Positions 22,496-32,640 of a stretch of 64,000 bases of DNA are shown here, one piece after another. The position numbers were made by a program, and so were the translations under genes. The notes below the pieces were generated by a model. It made no database searches. It was not told the DNA's origin and saw only the letters and a program-made list of their open reading frames with translations. The stretch spans positions 66,911,501-66,975,500 of the forward strand of contig JAUMIR010000001.1 in assembly GCA_030847615.1 (NCBI GenBank). The letters are read 5' to 3'. This DNA is from Gambelia wislizenii (lineage: Eukaryota; Chordata; Lepidosauria; Squamata; Crotaphytidae). The first letter of the stretch is position 1, and each line of letters opens with the position of its first letter.

Positions 22496-23873
22496 CATGT
22501 TCTTCCTTATGATCAGAAAAGAATCTTGCAGTTCCCTCTTTAATATGAGAATCCAAAAGAAATATGTATTCTTTCATAGTTTCACAGACCACAGGTTGGA
22601 TATACCATATCATACAAAATCTCACTCAATATCTTTCATATTAAAAAAAAATTGGTGATAGAAGAAAAGACAGAAGAAATTATGGGAAACATGGGGAGAT
22701 TACAAAGAAAAGATAACTTTGTTTGGATACCTACAAACACACATAGCATTCCAAGAATAAAAGCAATTGCCTAACAAAAGCTTGTTTGGAAGCATCCTGT
22801 CTGGGTAACTTAAAGAAAAAACCTTTTTAGATTGTTTTCTCCATTAGAGATCTACTTTTTTAAAAAAAGAAAGGAAAAAGCAAAGGAAAACAAATCTTCC
22901 TGTTTAAAATTCTGCCTCACACCTAAACATCTTGCTTGTTGAATCTCATTGACAATAGAACATTTCTTGACTTTTTTTTGAATAAATTGTGTAGGCATGT
23001 TTGGAAATTAAAATAATTTTAATAGTCTCTGTTTCAAAACGTTGGCAAAGTGTCAGATATATCTCAGTGCCTTCCTCGTTTGTCCAGTGAAAACAAATTG
23101 TAACACATGCACAATCTTAATTGTGTGTGGACTGTTTTGTTTTTGTTTTGTTTACTATGAGAGATGCTTTTAAAAACATAATAAATGGGGGAGGAGTCTG
23201 ATGTTGCATCAAAATTTTTACAGGAGATTCTCTTTTTCTGATCATCTTTCTCTCATCCATGAATCACAGATGAACCTTGAAAAGAACTTAATCTATCCTT
23301 TCTACCTTCCCACCCAACACCCCCAGCTCCTTTTTCAAGGGCCTTATTGCACAACTGGACTCTGTCTGTAGGCTAGAGGCACAGCCATGCTGGCCTGAAC
23401 TGTTTCTGAAGCTACAGATGACTCTTTCCCCACATGGTTCTCAACACCACATGGCAAGCTTTCAAGTCACTGTTGCCTGGGTTAGTTGTCTGAATTCACC
23501 CTGTGCCAATACAGTCATGTGTTCTGAGGTGGACCTCATTGTCTCTTACGCAAATCCATTCAATTCCAGCATGGCCAAATGTACAGTTTTACTGGGCTTG
23601 GGACAGCTGCTGCATATTGTCATTGGCATACTCTGTCTTTGGAAACCAGTTAAAACTGAAAAAGCTGAGGCCCAGAGATAAGAAAACTGTTTGTTCACAG
23701 TGGTAGAAAATAAACAGTGGGATCTTCCAAAGATCTGAATTGGGGCCAGTACAGATTACACTCATCAGTGATCAGGAGTTAGCATTAACACTGAGGTAAT
23801 CAACTGAAGAAAACATCACATTATGCTAATTCAATAGAAATATCAAAGCAAGGACTTTTGGACTAAGTGACTA
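22496..23873. other. Intergenic, nothing recognised
   Basis: AT-rich, no gene supported. Confidence 0.45.
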
Positions 23874-23974
23874 GGGCTGCAATCCTATGCACAATGACCT
23901 TGGGAGGGAGCCCCAGTGGAGTCAATAAGGCTTACTTCTGAAAAGTTATGTATAGTAGGATTGCACTGCAGGTA
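23874..23974. mobile_element. Foldback MITE, TGCAATCCTA-type
   Basis: GGCTGCAATCCTATGCACA at the left opposes ATAGTAGGATTGCACTGC at the right. Inside, GGGAGCCCCAGTGGAGTCAA faces AAGGCTTACTTCTG. It is about 100 bp and forms a hairpin. Remnants of the same family are at 4903-4992 and near 6905. Confidence 0.65.
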
Positions 23975-24654
23975 ACAGAATATTACATGGAATCCACAGT
24001 AAATGATGCATATTGGGACACACACAAAAAAAAACCCTCGTAATTTTCATACAAGCCCCAGCAGGGTTTAAATTAGATATAATTGTTATTCAAGAAATGT
24101 CAGTTTGGCATACTGAAGTAGAGAATAAGGGGGGAAATCTATGTTAGGTTTACTAGCAGAAGGTTTGAAAAGAAAATGGAAGCATGATAAGGCTATTGTA
24201 TAATTCTACAGTGTGCTAGCTTTTAAAATAACTGTGTTCAGTTCTGGTTCATTCATCCTTAAAAAGATAGTGTAGAGCTGGATTAAGAAGAAGAAGCAGT
24301 AGCAGCAATTATGGGACAATTTCTAATCTTCATTTTTTTTTTTAAAAAAGAAAGTCTTGGAGGGTTTCCCCCCCCCTCAAAAAAAAGGCACCATGGAGGC
24401 CCTGGGGATCACAAAACAACCCTGGGGGTTGCATGGAATACACTGTCTACCTTCTCATATCTTGAAAAAAAAAATCTGGTTCATTTTCAGACTGTATTCA
24501 GGCATGTTACACATACATTTCACAGTGATGCACACTGGTTTGTATCTTAGAGGCACTGAGATTCTGTGGTTTCAATCCCATTTGTCTGGGCAGGTTCCAT
24601 TTAAAAAAAAAAATCTCCCTGAAGCTGCTGAGAGAGTTCATACAGAATGTTGGG
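23975..24654. other. Intergenic, nothing recognised
   Basis: Several homopolymer A/T and C runs (24335-24385, 24463, 24600); no gene. Confidence 0.45.
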
Positions 24655-24895
24655 GTTCAGTTTTGTCAAATATCCTAAAGATACCAGATCCAGACTGATC
24701 TTGAAAGTTAAGCAGGGTCTACCCTGGTTAGTACTTGGATGGTATACCACCAATGAATACCAAGTGCTCTTGGCTATATTTCATAGGAAAGAACTGGCAA
24801 AACAACATATTAAGTATTCCTTGCCTAAGAAAACCATATGAAATTCAGGGGGTTGCCATAAATTGGCAGACAACTTGAAGGCACATATTGTTTAT
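24655..24895 (+). mobile_element. 5S rRNA-derived SINE
   Basis: AGTTAAGCAGGGTCTACCCT, GGTTAGTACTTGGATGG and AATACCAAGTGCTCTTGGC are the internal-promoter half of a 5S rRNA gene, diverged. After it comes a body (AACTGGCAAAACAACATATT) and a tail GGTTGCCATAAATTGGCAGA. This is the SINE3-type architecture. It is not a functional 5S gene: the 5' half is eroded and the body is foreign. Confidence 0.8.
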
Positions 24896-24900
24896 CAATA

Positions 24901-25115
24901 CAGTCAACCTCTGTATCCACGGGGGGATACATTCCAAGACCTCCTGTGGATACCTGAAACCATGGATAATACAGAACCCTATTATTTTCAATGAAAAGAA
25001 CATCAGAAGTTGACTGTAGAATCACACTGGAGGACTTAGAACATATTTTTTCACACGTGGATAAGTGAATCCATGGATACCAAATGCATGGATACCGGGG
25101 GGGGGGGTCTGCCTG
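24901..25115 (+). mobile_element. Tigger-like MITE, second subfamily, copy D
   Basis: Begins CAGTCAACCTCTGTATCCAC and ends ...GGGGGTCTGCCTG, flanked by TA on both sides. The inner phrases GGAGGACTTAGAA and CCATGGATAAT are shared with the copy at 59914-60167. A G-run near the right end has expanded. Confidence 0.7.
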
Positions 25116-25135
25116 TATGCTGATAATTCTCAACA

Positions 25136-25535
25136 TACAGTTTTCTTCAGTAAGGATTACTCAGAGGTGGTTTTGCAAGTTCCTTCCTCAGAAATATAGC
25201 CTACAGAACCCGGGGGCTTACTGCATGCTGAAGTAAAGTGGCAGGGCAGCCAGAAGGTTCTGCTTTCCATGCTGCCTTACTGCATGATGTCATAGTTCTT
25301 CCGGTGTTCTGCCATTCCGGTCCCGTGGGAGACTGAGATAAAACCATGTATTTTTGCCAACTGGTTTTTCCGGTTAGCAAAAAGACACAGTTTTACTTCA
25401 GTCTCCCACAGGACCGGAACGGCAGAAAACTGGAAGAACCATGACATCATGCAGTAAGACAGAGCTTCTCAGCTGCCCTGCTGCTTTACTTTGGCGTGTG
25501 ATAAGCCCCCTGGTATTCATTGGTGGATGATTATT
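25136..25535 (-). mobile_element. 5S rRNA-derived SINE fragment split by a foldback
   Basis: Positions 25136-25207 (GATTACTCAGAGGTGGTTTT, CCTTCCTCAGAAATATAGCC) and 25515-25535 (ATTCATTGGTGGAT) are the two sides of one minus-strand 5S-SINE, interrupted by the element at 25208-25514. Compare the uninterrupted copy at 45376-45582. Confidence 0.65.
25208..25514. mobile_element. 300-bp foldback element
   Basis: Ends ACCCGGGGGCTTACTGCATG and (reverse complement) ACCAGGGGGCTTATCACACG. The inverted arms run about 130 bases each, through TTACTGCATGATGTCAT and TTCCGGTCC[CT]GTGGGAGACTGA, around a central AT-rich spacer. Little space is left for anything but the arms, so this is a MITE able to fold along nearly its whole length. 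Confidence 0.8.
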
Positions 25536-25724
25536 TATTTGTTTATTTATTTATATCCCACCTTTCTCCCAATGGTGGGACTCAAGGGAGTCCCACCATT
25601 GGGACATTTAAAAACAACACTAGCTAAAAACACAGTACAATAAATAGTACAATACACAGTACAATAAATAAACACAGTACAATAAACACAGTACAATAAA
25701 TAAAATCTTATCCAATTGTGTTCA
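25536..25724 (-). mobile_element. LINE 3' end with a perfect hairpin and AC/AAT-rich tandem tail
   Basis: Starts with a (TTTA)n run and ATCCCACCTTTCTCCCAATG, the reverse complement of an L2-clade LINE end. At 25568-25603 a 16-base arm (CCCAATGGTGGGACTC) is followed by AAGG and the exact reverse complement. From about 25626 to 25709 a CACAGTACAATAAATA-like unit repeats imperfectly. Confidence 0.65.
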
Positions 25725-25725
25725 A

Positions 25726-26156
25726 AGGAGAGGACCAAAATGGTGAAAAGTTTGGAAGCCATGGCCTATGAGAAGCAGCTTAGGGAGCTAGGCATGTTTC
25801 ACCTGAAAAAGAGAAGGTTAAGAGGGAACATGATAGTCATGTTTAAATATCTGAAGGGATGTCATATTGAGGATGGAGCAAGCTTGTTTTCTACTTCTCC
25901 AGAGACCAGGACATGGAGCAATGGGTACAAACTATGGGAAAAGAGATTCCACTTAAACATTAGGAAGAACTTTCTGACAGTAAGAGCTGTTTGGCAGTGG
26001 AATGCACTGTCTTGGAGTGTGGTGGTCTCCTTCTTTGGAGGTTTTTAAACAGAAGCTGGATGGTCATCTGTTGGGAATGCTTTGATTGTGTTTTCCTGCA
26101 TGGCAGGGGGTTGGACTGGATGGCCCTTGTGGTCTCTTCCAATCCTATGATTCTAC
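25726..26156 (+). mobile_element. CR1 retrotransposon, 3' end
   Basis: Encodes the CR1 C-terminus in a largely open frame (motifs TKMVKSLEAMAYEKQLRELG and FKYLKGCHIEDGA, then HLNIRKNFLTVRAVWQWN). The 3' UTR ends GGTCTCTTCCAATCCTATGATTCTA, the CR1 terminus. 5' truncated as usual for CR1. It has frame disruptions relative to the copy at 50745-51687, so it is older. Confidence 0.9.
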
Positions 26157-26214
26157 TAACCACACCACATAATTCTTGTCTTCAAACAACTTTGTTGGGG
26201 TCCCATTTTTGTCT

Positions 26215-26350
26215 GAGTCCAAGCTGCTACTTCTTACCTGTAAAGCTCTAACATTCTTGGGACCCACATACTTATACCATGAACAACCTAAAACACACAC
26301 ACACACATACACACACATCCGTGATGAAAAGTGTTTTTTAGAATGGAGGA
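26215..26350 (+). mobile_element. L2-clade LINE coding snippet with an (AC)n run
   Basis: Encodes KALTFLGPTYLYHEQPK, matching FKALNGLGPTYLWNR in the copy at 52397-52862. An (AC)n run at about 26289-26316 interrupts it. Confidence 0.5.
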
Positions 26351-28254
26351 TGTTCTGTTCTTGAAATGAAATTATGCATTTCTTAAAACTTGCTGAGCAT
26401 AATTGGGATATTATGTTAGGAGTGTGAATTTGCCTTCTCCCTGATACTACTAATTAGTGTTTATTAAAGACCTGAGTGTTATTTGTGGTCTGACAGATTA
26501 TTATGCTCCTTGTCAACCAAATGGATTGAAATCATTTTAAAAATGAATAGATGGGGTGGGGTTGGGAGTGATGCTGTAAGAGGATCTATCTTTATGCTGT
26601 AATAGGAACTATTTCTGCCTTCAAAGGTTTTGCTTTCCCTTAGGCCATAGCAGGGCAATCGCATAAGAATGTGCTGGAGTCAGGCTTAGTGGTTTAATGG
26701 GAGATGGGTTGTCATTTAAAAGACTTAAGCCACTAGAGATGTTTGGAGGGGGAACTTTCAGTCTAAAAGAATGTGATCACCCATATGGAAAAAATAATAA
26801 TAGATAGACTTCCCTCCTTGCTTGCATTGAGAGACTGCATTTTGAAAGAATCTACACTTCTGTTAGGAACCCTTTATACATATCATTAAATAGCTTGTAC
26901 CATGTCTCATAGGACTACCACCCAAGGAGACAGCTCCATTGTGTACAAAGGCAATTACACAACTAAGAAAACAAGCCTATGCTATGTAAACAATAACCCT
27001 GAAGAGCAATTGAAATGGAGGGGGAAATGCCCATTCATGCTGGCGGGGTGGGGCTGGGGGCTGGAGCAGGGAACCACAGATGCTAGTACTATGAGGAATG
27101 AAAAGGAGGCACAGTTAGCATCTTGAGCTGCTTGTCTAGCAGATGAGTCCTTATGAGCTGATGTGCCCGAAGGGAGTATAGAGTGAATGCCTCCAACATA
27201 AGGAAGACAGCAGTAGCGCACATCCTACTCCAGCAGAACATTCCTGGTTCAGTACTTCACAACCCCATTTAAAAGGACCAAGTTGCAATAGAAGGGAAAA
27301 TACATTTGTGTGAGAGTTGGGATGGGTCAGAAGTTTGTTCAGTTTGCATTTCAGTACAAAATTACCAAATGTGCGCAGCTTGAATTTGCTGGAATTTATT
27401 CTCAGCCTCCCCGTTTTAGAACTAACTTTACAGTATTGAGCCTTGAGAGACTCCTTTATTAGGCTGGGATGTTAAAGTCCGCATCATGCTGGTCACCGCT
27501 CAAAGCTTGGCTATATTTTGGCCTAGTTCGTGCCAACGAGTGTCCTATTGTGAGGTGGATTTAGAATGCTTTACCACAAGCAGCTCCAACTGTGCGGCCT
27601 TCTTACAGCGATGCTGGTATCAGAGCTCATCGCTTGGGCAGAAGCCATCTGTTCCAGGAGGCAGCTTTGTTGTCCTCCCTCCAACAAGGCAGCAAGCTGG
27701 GGCCTCTGATCATCTAGCAGCATTACAGCAAACAGGCCATCTGCTGACTCTATAGCGGAGCTGGGTAAGTAGCAAAGAATCAAGCTCCATATGGATCAGG
27801 AATGCCAACTGAGAAGGCTTACCTCCAGGTGCCATGATAAAAATATCTCAGTTGGTGGGAAATGACTATGATTTGCCCTCATTTCCTAAGACCACCGGTT
27901 AAAAATAGAGTAGAAGAAGGGAATGAAAGTTAGTGCTATGCCAAATGTTTGTAAGATCTGATCAGTGCAAAAGTTGCTACTGGGAGAGTGTGTCAGGGTC
28001 AGTTTAACCAGGAGGCAGACTGAGGCAGATGCTGGTGGAGGAGCATTATGTGGGTAGCTCCCAGCCATTCCTACTGGATGGCCCCAGCCTGTCCTGTACC
28101 CCCAAACTAGCCTGCTGCTTCATGCTAGTGGTGAAGGAACCAATACTGTTTCCACTGTTGAAATAAAATTCAATTGTCAGTCCTGTGGACTTCTGTATAT
28201 GCAATGGAGGAGGAAGTGCCACCTTGTCTTTTCTTGGCAACATTTGGTCAGAGG
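26351..28254. other. Intergenic, no gene seen
   Basis: Largely repeat-free by eye. The 27470-27775 stretch has balanced base composition and no recognised repeat, so it would be a reasonable place to test for a conserved noncoding element. No exon was recognised. Confidence 0.4.
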
Positions 28255-28400
28255 GGTTTGCCTTACTCAGGGGCTGAAAGAGGGTGATTTGCCTAAGACC
28301 ACCCAGTAGCTTTCCGTGATGGAGTGGACATTCAAACCCTGGTCTCTCAGAGTCCTAGTCCAGCACTCAAACCACTGCTTCATGCTGACATTCAGTATAT
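28255..28400 (-). mobile_element. tRNA-derived SINE, 5' part
   Basis: On the minus strand: AGCAGTGGTTTGAGTGCTGG, CTCTGAGAGACCAGGGTTTG, GGTGGTCTTAGGCAAATCAC. This is the CATGGTGTA-type SINE order, diverged. Confidence 0.7.
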
Positions 28401-29459
28401 TTAGGCCTGTCTTTTTCTATACTACAAAAAACTTGCTAAGTGTGTGTGTGGGGGGGGGGAGAATAGTGGCACAATGTCTTTTGAGTGCTACAGCTAGGAG
28501 TGGTCTTTCTGGAAGGTTCTAAAGTGTTCTTTCAATGCTTCCCAGGACTATTACATTAAATAAACATTTATATTTTTGGAACTTTTGTTTTCCCTCATCA
28601 TGGAACACCAGTAGTACTGCAAACATAAACCTGTGCGAAACGTTGGAGTTAGCAAGCACCTTCTTGCTCCTATGTAGGTGAAGCTAGTTTTGACTAAATT
28701 CAACACAAACTGATGGAATAAGTTATCCTAACTGTACTCATACAGCTGTTCATTTAAACTTAACATAGTCACAAGTAACTTTAGCCAGATGAGTTATGGG
28801 TCACAAACAGATGGGATACTTGCTGCTTTAGCAGCACATGATGTATACTTTATAGACTTCACCTTCATGAAAACATGTTTTTAGAAACACAGTCAACTTA
28901 TATCAATGCATATGCCTTTCATATCCTATGTGCCTTCCCCTATCTTTCCTCCCCTTTCTTCATAATTATACTTTTGAAAACCCAGTAACATTTTTGAAAA
29001 CACACACACACAGGAATGGAATGTAGCACTGGATTGGTCCAGGACCAGTAAGGCATAGTGGTAGACTTCAAAGACATAGGCATGTTAGTCTGGATCAGTA
29101 TGCAAAGGGATTGTCATGCCCTGCTTCCAGAACTTGGAAATGGACTCTTGACTCAAGAGACTGAAGCAGTGGACATGCCAGGACCTGCTGAACCAGGGAG
29201 CAGGAGGATGTTCCAGAGCCACAGGCCTCAGACATATACAATAGTACAATACCAGCTCTGGCAGAGGGCCCTGCCTCTTCAGATACAGAGGACAACTTAC
29301 CTATACCTACCTTCACAGCATGGAAACAAGAAAAGGAGGGCTTGAGGCAGTCTCAGCCTATTTATAGGAAGCAGAAATTAGTTAAGCAGCTGCTGTGTTA
29401 GCTGCTGCTCTATAATATGCAGCACTGCCCTCCAGGGGTGGTCGGAGATTATCTGACCT
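28401..29459. other. Intergenic, no gene seen
   Basis: A (GT)n/G-run at 28439-28460 and an (AC)n run near 29001. The open frames around 29058-29345 have no recognisable domain. Confidence 0.45.
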
Positions 29460-29484
29460 ACCTGAGTACCTGTCATGTTCCTGC

Positions 29485-29600
29485 TTGCTGTGTTTGACCT
29501 GGACTGTGTTTGTTTATCCTGGACTCTGTTTGCCTGACCTGGATTTTGCTGGACTACCCTGGACTCTTGTTTGCTATGCTTTATATATTGGACATTGCTT
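29485..29600. repeat. Degenerate short tandem repeat
   Basis: The phrase GACCTGGACTNTGTTTG recurs four to five times with variants (TATCCTGGACTCTGTTTG, TGACCTGGATTTTGCTGG, TACCCTGGACTCTTGTTTG), spaced about 20-25 bases. It is probably part of a larger unrecognised element, followed by ACTTGTGTTTTGCTAGC. Confidence 0.6.
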
Positions 29601-29821
29601 GCGGACTTGTGTTTTGCTAGCAAAGTAAGTGTGTGACTTCACGCTGCCTTGATTCCTACGCCTGTAATTAACTTGACTGTGTTGTGCCTCTGGTTATCAG
29701 CTGTGTAGTAATCAGTCTTTGGCTGGTTGCCCAGATATTGTTTGGACAGGGATCTTGTAACACCTCTGAGACTAGAGAAAGAAATTGGTAGTTTCATAAA
29801 CTTTCATAACTTCCATAAACT

Positions 29822-30336
29822 TAGGGCTTATTTATATGGGCCAAATACCCTGGCTTACCCCCATTCAAGAGCCCTGCAGTCTAGATGATGTAGGGGTTTT
29901 GCCCTGATCTGCCCCTGGGCAGCTCTCACCACCCTGGGGCAGATAAGGGGCTAGAACAGTGGATAGCTGGGATAGGGCCTGATAAGACGTTACAATATAA
30001 TACCCGGTTTACTCAATTGCCGGCAGCCAAAACCCAGATTGGGCCCTGTGTCCTCAGCAGCCCATCTGACAGGCCACCCCTCACTGCTGCTGCCAGCTCC
30101 CTGGATCTCCCAGAAGCCAGACAGGCTCAGCACGTGACCAAGGCTGATCACATGCAGTGGGCCTGCAGTCACATGTTGCGGCACCCCTTCCTGGCTTCTG
30201 CATCAGCAGGGAAAATGGCGGCAGTGGTGGCTGCAGCAACAGGCTGGTGTTCTGTTTGGAGCAGAACAGGCTAGATCCGGAGCCAAGATATGCTGGTGGG
30301 GAGCTGACATATCTTGGCTAGTGTAGATAAGCCCTA
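29822..30336 (+). mobile_element. hAT-like nonautonomous element, GGGCTTRTCTACA-type
   Basis: Left end TAGGGCTTATTTATATGGGC; right end, reverse-complemented, TAGGGCTTATCTACACTAGC. Aligns throughout with the copy at 37296-37813 (TTACTC[AT]NTTNCCGGCAGC, GACCAAGGCTGATCACATGC, AAAATGGC[GA]GNAG, AGCCAAGATAT). No transposase frame. No clear 8-bp duplication was found. Confidence 0.7.
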
Positions 30337-30350
30337 AGACTGCTGCCACA

Positions 30351-30546
30351 CTGCAGAAATAATGCAGTTTGACACTGCTTTAACTATCATGGCTCCATCC
30401 TAAGGAATCCTGAGATTTGTAGTTTGTTGTGGCATCAGAGCCCTCTGACAGAGAAGGCTAAATATCTCACAAAACTACGAATTCCAGAATTCCATAGCAT
30501 TGAGCCATGGCAGTCAAAGTGGTGTGAAACTGCATTATTTCTGCAG
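30351..30546. mobile_element. Foldback MITE, CTGCAGAAATAATGCAG-type
   Basis: Left end CTGCAGAAATAATGCAGTTT and right end, reverse-complemented, the same 20 bases exactly. The arms continue through GCTTTAACTATCATGGCTCCA against the CCATGGCAGTCAAAG side. Lies 14 bases after the hAT-like element at 29822-30336. Confidence 0.85.
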
Positions 30547-30599
30547 GATGGGCAGCAGCCCAAGTCTACTTCATCAGACACATAGTGACAATGTTTATT

Positions 30600-30830
30600 T
30601 TGTTCAAGGACATTTTGATACTTTTTTAATATATTTTTTAAAAATCAGAGTAGCTTACTGTAAAAACAGATACAAGCAAAGCAAAAGTAAAAAATAATAA
30701 AATGATATCAATGTAAAAATTAAGAACAATTAAAAACAGAGATAACCAAGAAACATTAATATTCAGTAAAATGCCTGGGTGAACAAACAGGCCTTTAGTT
30801 GATGGCAGAAAAACCCAACTTTTGGATCCT
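30600..30830 (-). mobile_element. LINE 3' UTR fragment
   Basis: T-rich edge, AGAGTAGCTTACTGTAAAAA, an A-rich UTR, then AACAGGCCTTTAGTTGATGGCA. This is the minus-strand LINE plan seen at 12265-12705, in weaker form. Confidence 0.5.
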
Positions 30831-31754
30831 ACCTCATTTCAGTATGAGAAGAGGTAAATACTTACGGTGGAAAGCAAAAACTGACTCTTAGTTCTTAATT
30901 TATTTTTTTATAACGAACACAGTGTAATAAAGGGAGTTAATCAAAGGGGAAGGAAATACATGCATAAGAACTACAGATGCTGTAATATGCATTTAAAAAG
31001 AAGGAAAAACAGATGCAGTGTGTTCTCCCAAGACAGCAAGGTGGGAACTTGTGAGACGAATCTTGCTCTTCTCAGACTTAATATTCCATCACTAAGAGCA
31101 GCATGGAGAAAAGAGAACAGCCAACAGCCAACCTGGCTCTCAGAGAGCAAGATATTCTAACACTGTGTGAAGTCATTTCATGAAAAAAGAATCTGGAAGT
31201 CGGCCTAGAGTATACTTTTATTCAGCAACAAACAGCGCTTTCTTTGCTTACAAATAGTACACAGTTATTATCAGCTTGTAATTACCTTTTTTTTAAAATG
31301 GAAAACATATAAAGTGGAAAGCTGAAGGACAGAAAGCAAACTCTGTAAGGGTTTGATGGACCCTTGGTTTCAAGACTTTGTTTAGGAATCTTCCCAATGC
31401 ATTTGTCATCAGTGATTTTAAAAGGCCATCCCAAGACAGGTTACTGCCAAGACAGTAGTTTGCAATAGAGTAGACAGTGGCACCCCAACCTCATCTGCGG
31501 CATAGACTTTCCAGTTTCACAGAGGTGAAGTAAATTTGGGCCGGGCCAAACCTAGGAAAAGGTGGCAAGTGTTTTTAGTGGTATGTCAGCAATCTCCTGT
31601 CCTTCAAATTTGCTTTTAGGATTGTCACATTACAATCTGTGAATGTACCTGTAAATATATAGGACAAACCAGATAGTTTCTACTCTAGGGAATAATAAAA
31701 GGACATAAATTTGACTTTAAGAGAAAATAAACAGAAAAGTCTATGTGTGGTTGT
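30831..31754. other. Intergenic, possible minus-strand LTR edge
   Basis: On the minus strand, GCTGAATAAAAGTATACTCT at about 31206-31225 resembles an LTR polyadenylation region. No other LTR landmark was confirmed. No gene. Confidence 0.35.
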
Positions 31755-32110
31755 GAAATCTAGACAGTGAAGAAAGCTGACAGGACGAGAATAAAGTCAT
31801 TTGAAATGTGGTGTTGGAGAAGAGTTCAATGGATACCATGGATTGTAAAAAAGACAAATAAATGGGTCCTAGAGCAAATAAAATCTGAACTCTCCCTAGA
31901 AGCTAGACTGACCAAACTGTACTTTATATTGAGAAAACATAAAAGACAATAACGCTTAGTAAAGTGGAAGGGAAAGAAAGAGATTGCATTACATAGACTC
32001 AATCAAGGAAGCCACAGCCCTGAGTTTATAGGACTTGAGCAGAGCTGTTAATAACAGGGTTTCTTGGAGGTCTCCTATTCATAGGGTCACCATAAATTGA
32101 ACCTGATTTG
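31755..32110 (+). mobile_element. Non-LTR retrotransposon C-terminal fragment
   Basis: The frame reads KSFEMWCWRRVQWIPW, then KTNKWVLEQIKSELSLEARL. This is the post-RT domain common in several LINE families. It ends TCATAGGGTCACCATAAATTG, the usual terminal phrase. An internal segment is missing relative to full copies of that type. Clade not assigned. Confidence 0.6.
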
Positions 32111-32439
32111 ACAGCAATTAAAAATAAAAACACTGTATTACAGCTGCTGCTGTTGTAATGGAGTCCATCGTGTGAGCTTTTTTTAAATTGAATAATAAAA
32201 TCATATGAAAACAAACCAAACATTAAACATTCGTATATTAAAGACTTCTTTTACAGTGCTTTCTCTTGTTTGACAATTCTTCTCCTTCAATAAATGAACC
32301 TTACAATACGTCTGGCATTGGCAGTTTGGGGGGAGAGCTCCCCCTGGGAAATCCAAGAGGTCTTGAGCCCTGAAACTCCCCCAAAGTTTACACTATGCCC
32401 CACCCACTCAGGTCAAGCTGCATAGCACCCCTGAACATC

Positions 32440-32640
32440 TAATTTACTTTGGCATATGAGGCAGAAAATTTTCACAAGCACCTCTCTCTATTCCCAGCAT
32501 TAAAAATGCAATTTTAAAAAAAATTAAATACAGTAACTAAAAATGTCCTGCTTTTTTTTTTTGGACATCCAAGATCTGCTGCCTGAACTACAGTAGCTGC
32601 CCTACTTTACCAAATTAGGGCTCATCCTTACTAGTTTAAT
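32440..32640. repeat. Dispersed repeat shared with 34990-35170
   Basis: CTTTGGCATATGAGGCAG, AAGATCTGCTGCCTGAAC, GTAGCTGCCCTACTT and TTAGGGCTCATCC occur in the same order as TTTTGGCACATGAGGCAG, AAGATCTGCTGCTTGCAG, GCAGCTACCTCCTTCTA and TAGGGCTTGCCC in the other copy. Probably an old hAT-type remnant. Confidence 0.5.

Noticed and set aside
24680..24780. 5S rRNA gene
   Set aside because: Only the internal promoter half is recognisable, diverged and attached to a SINE body.
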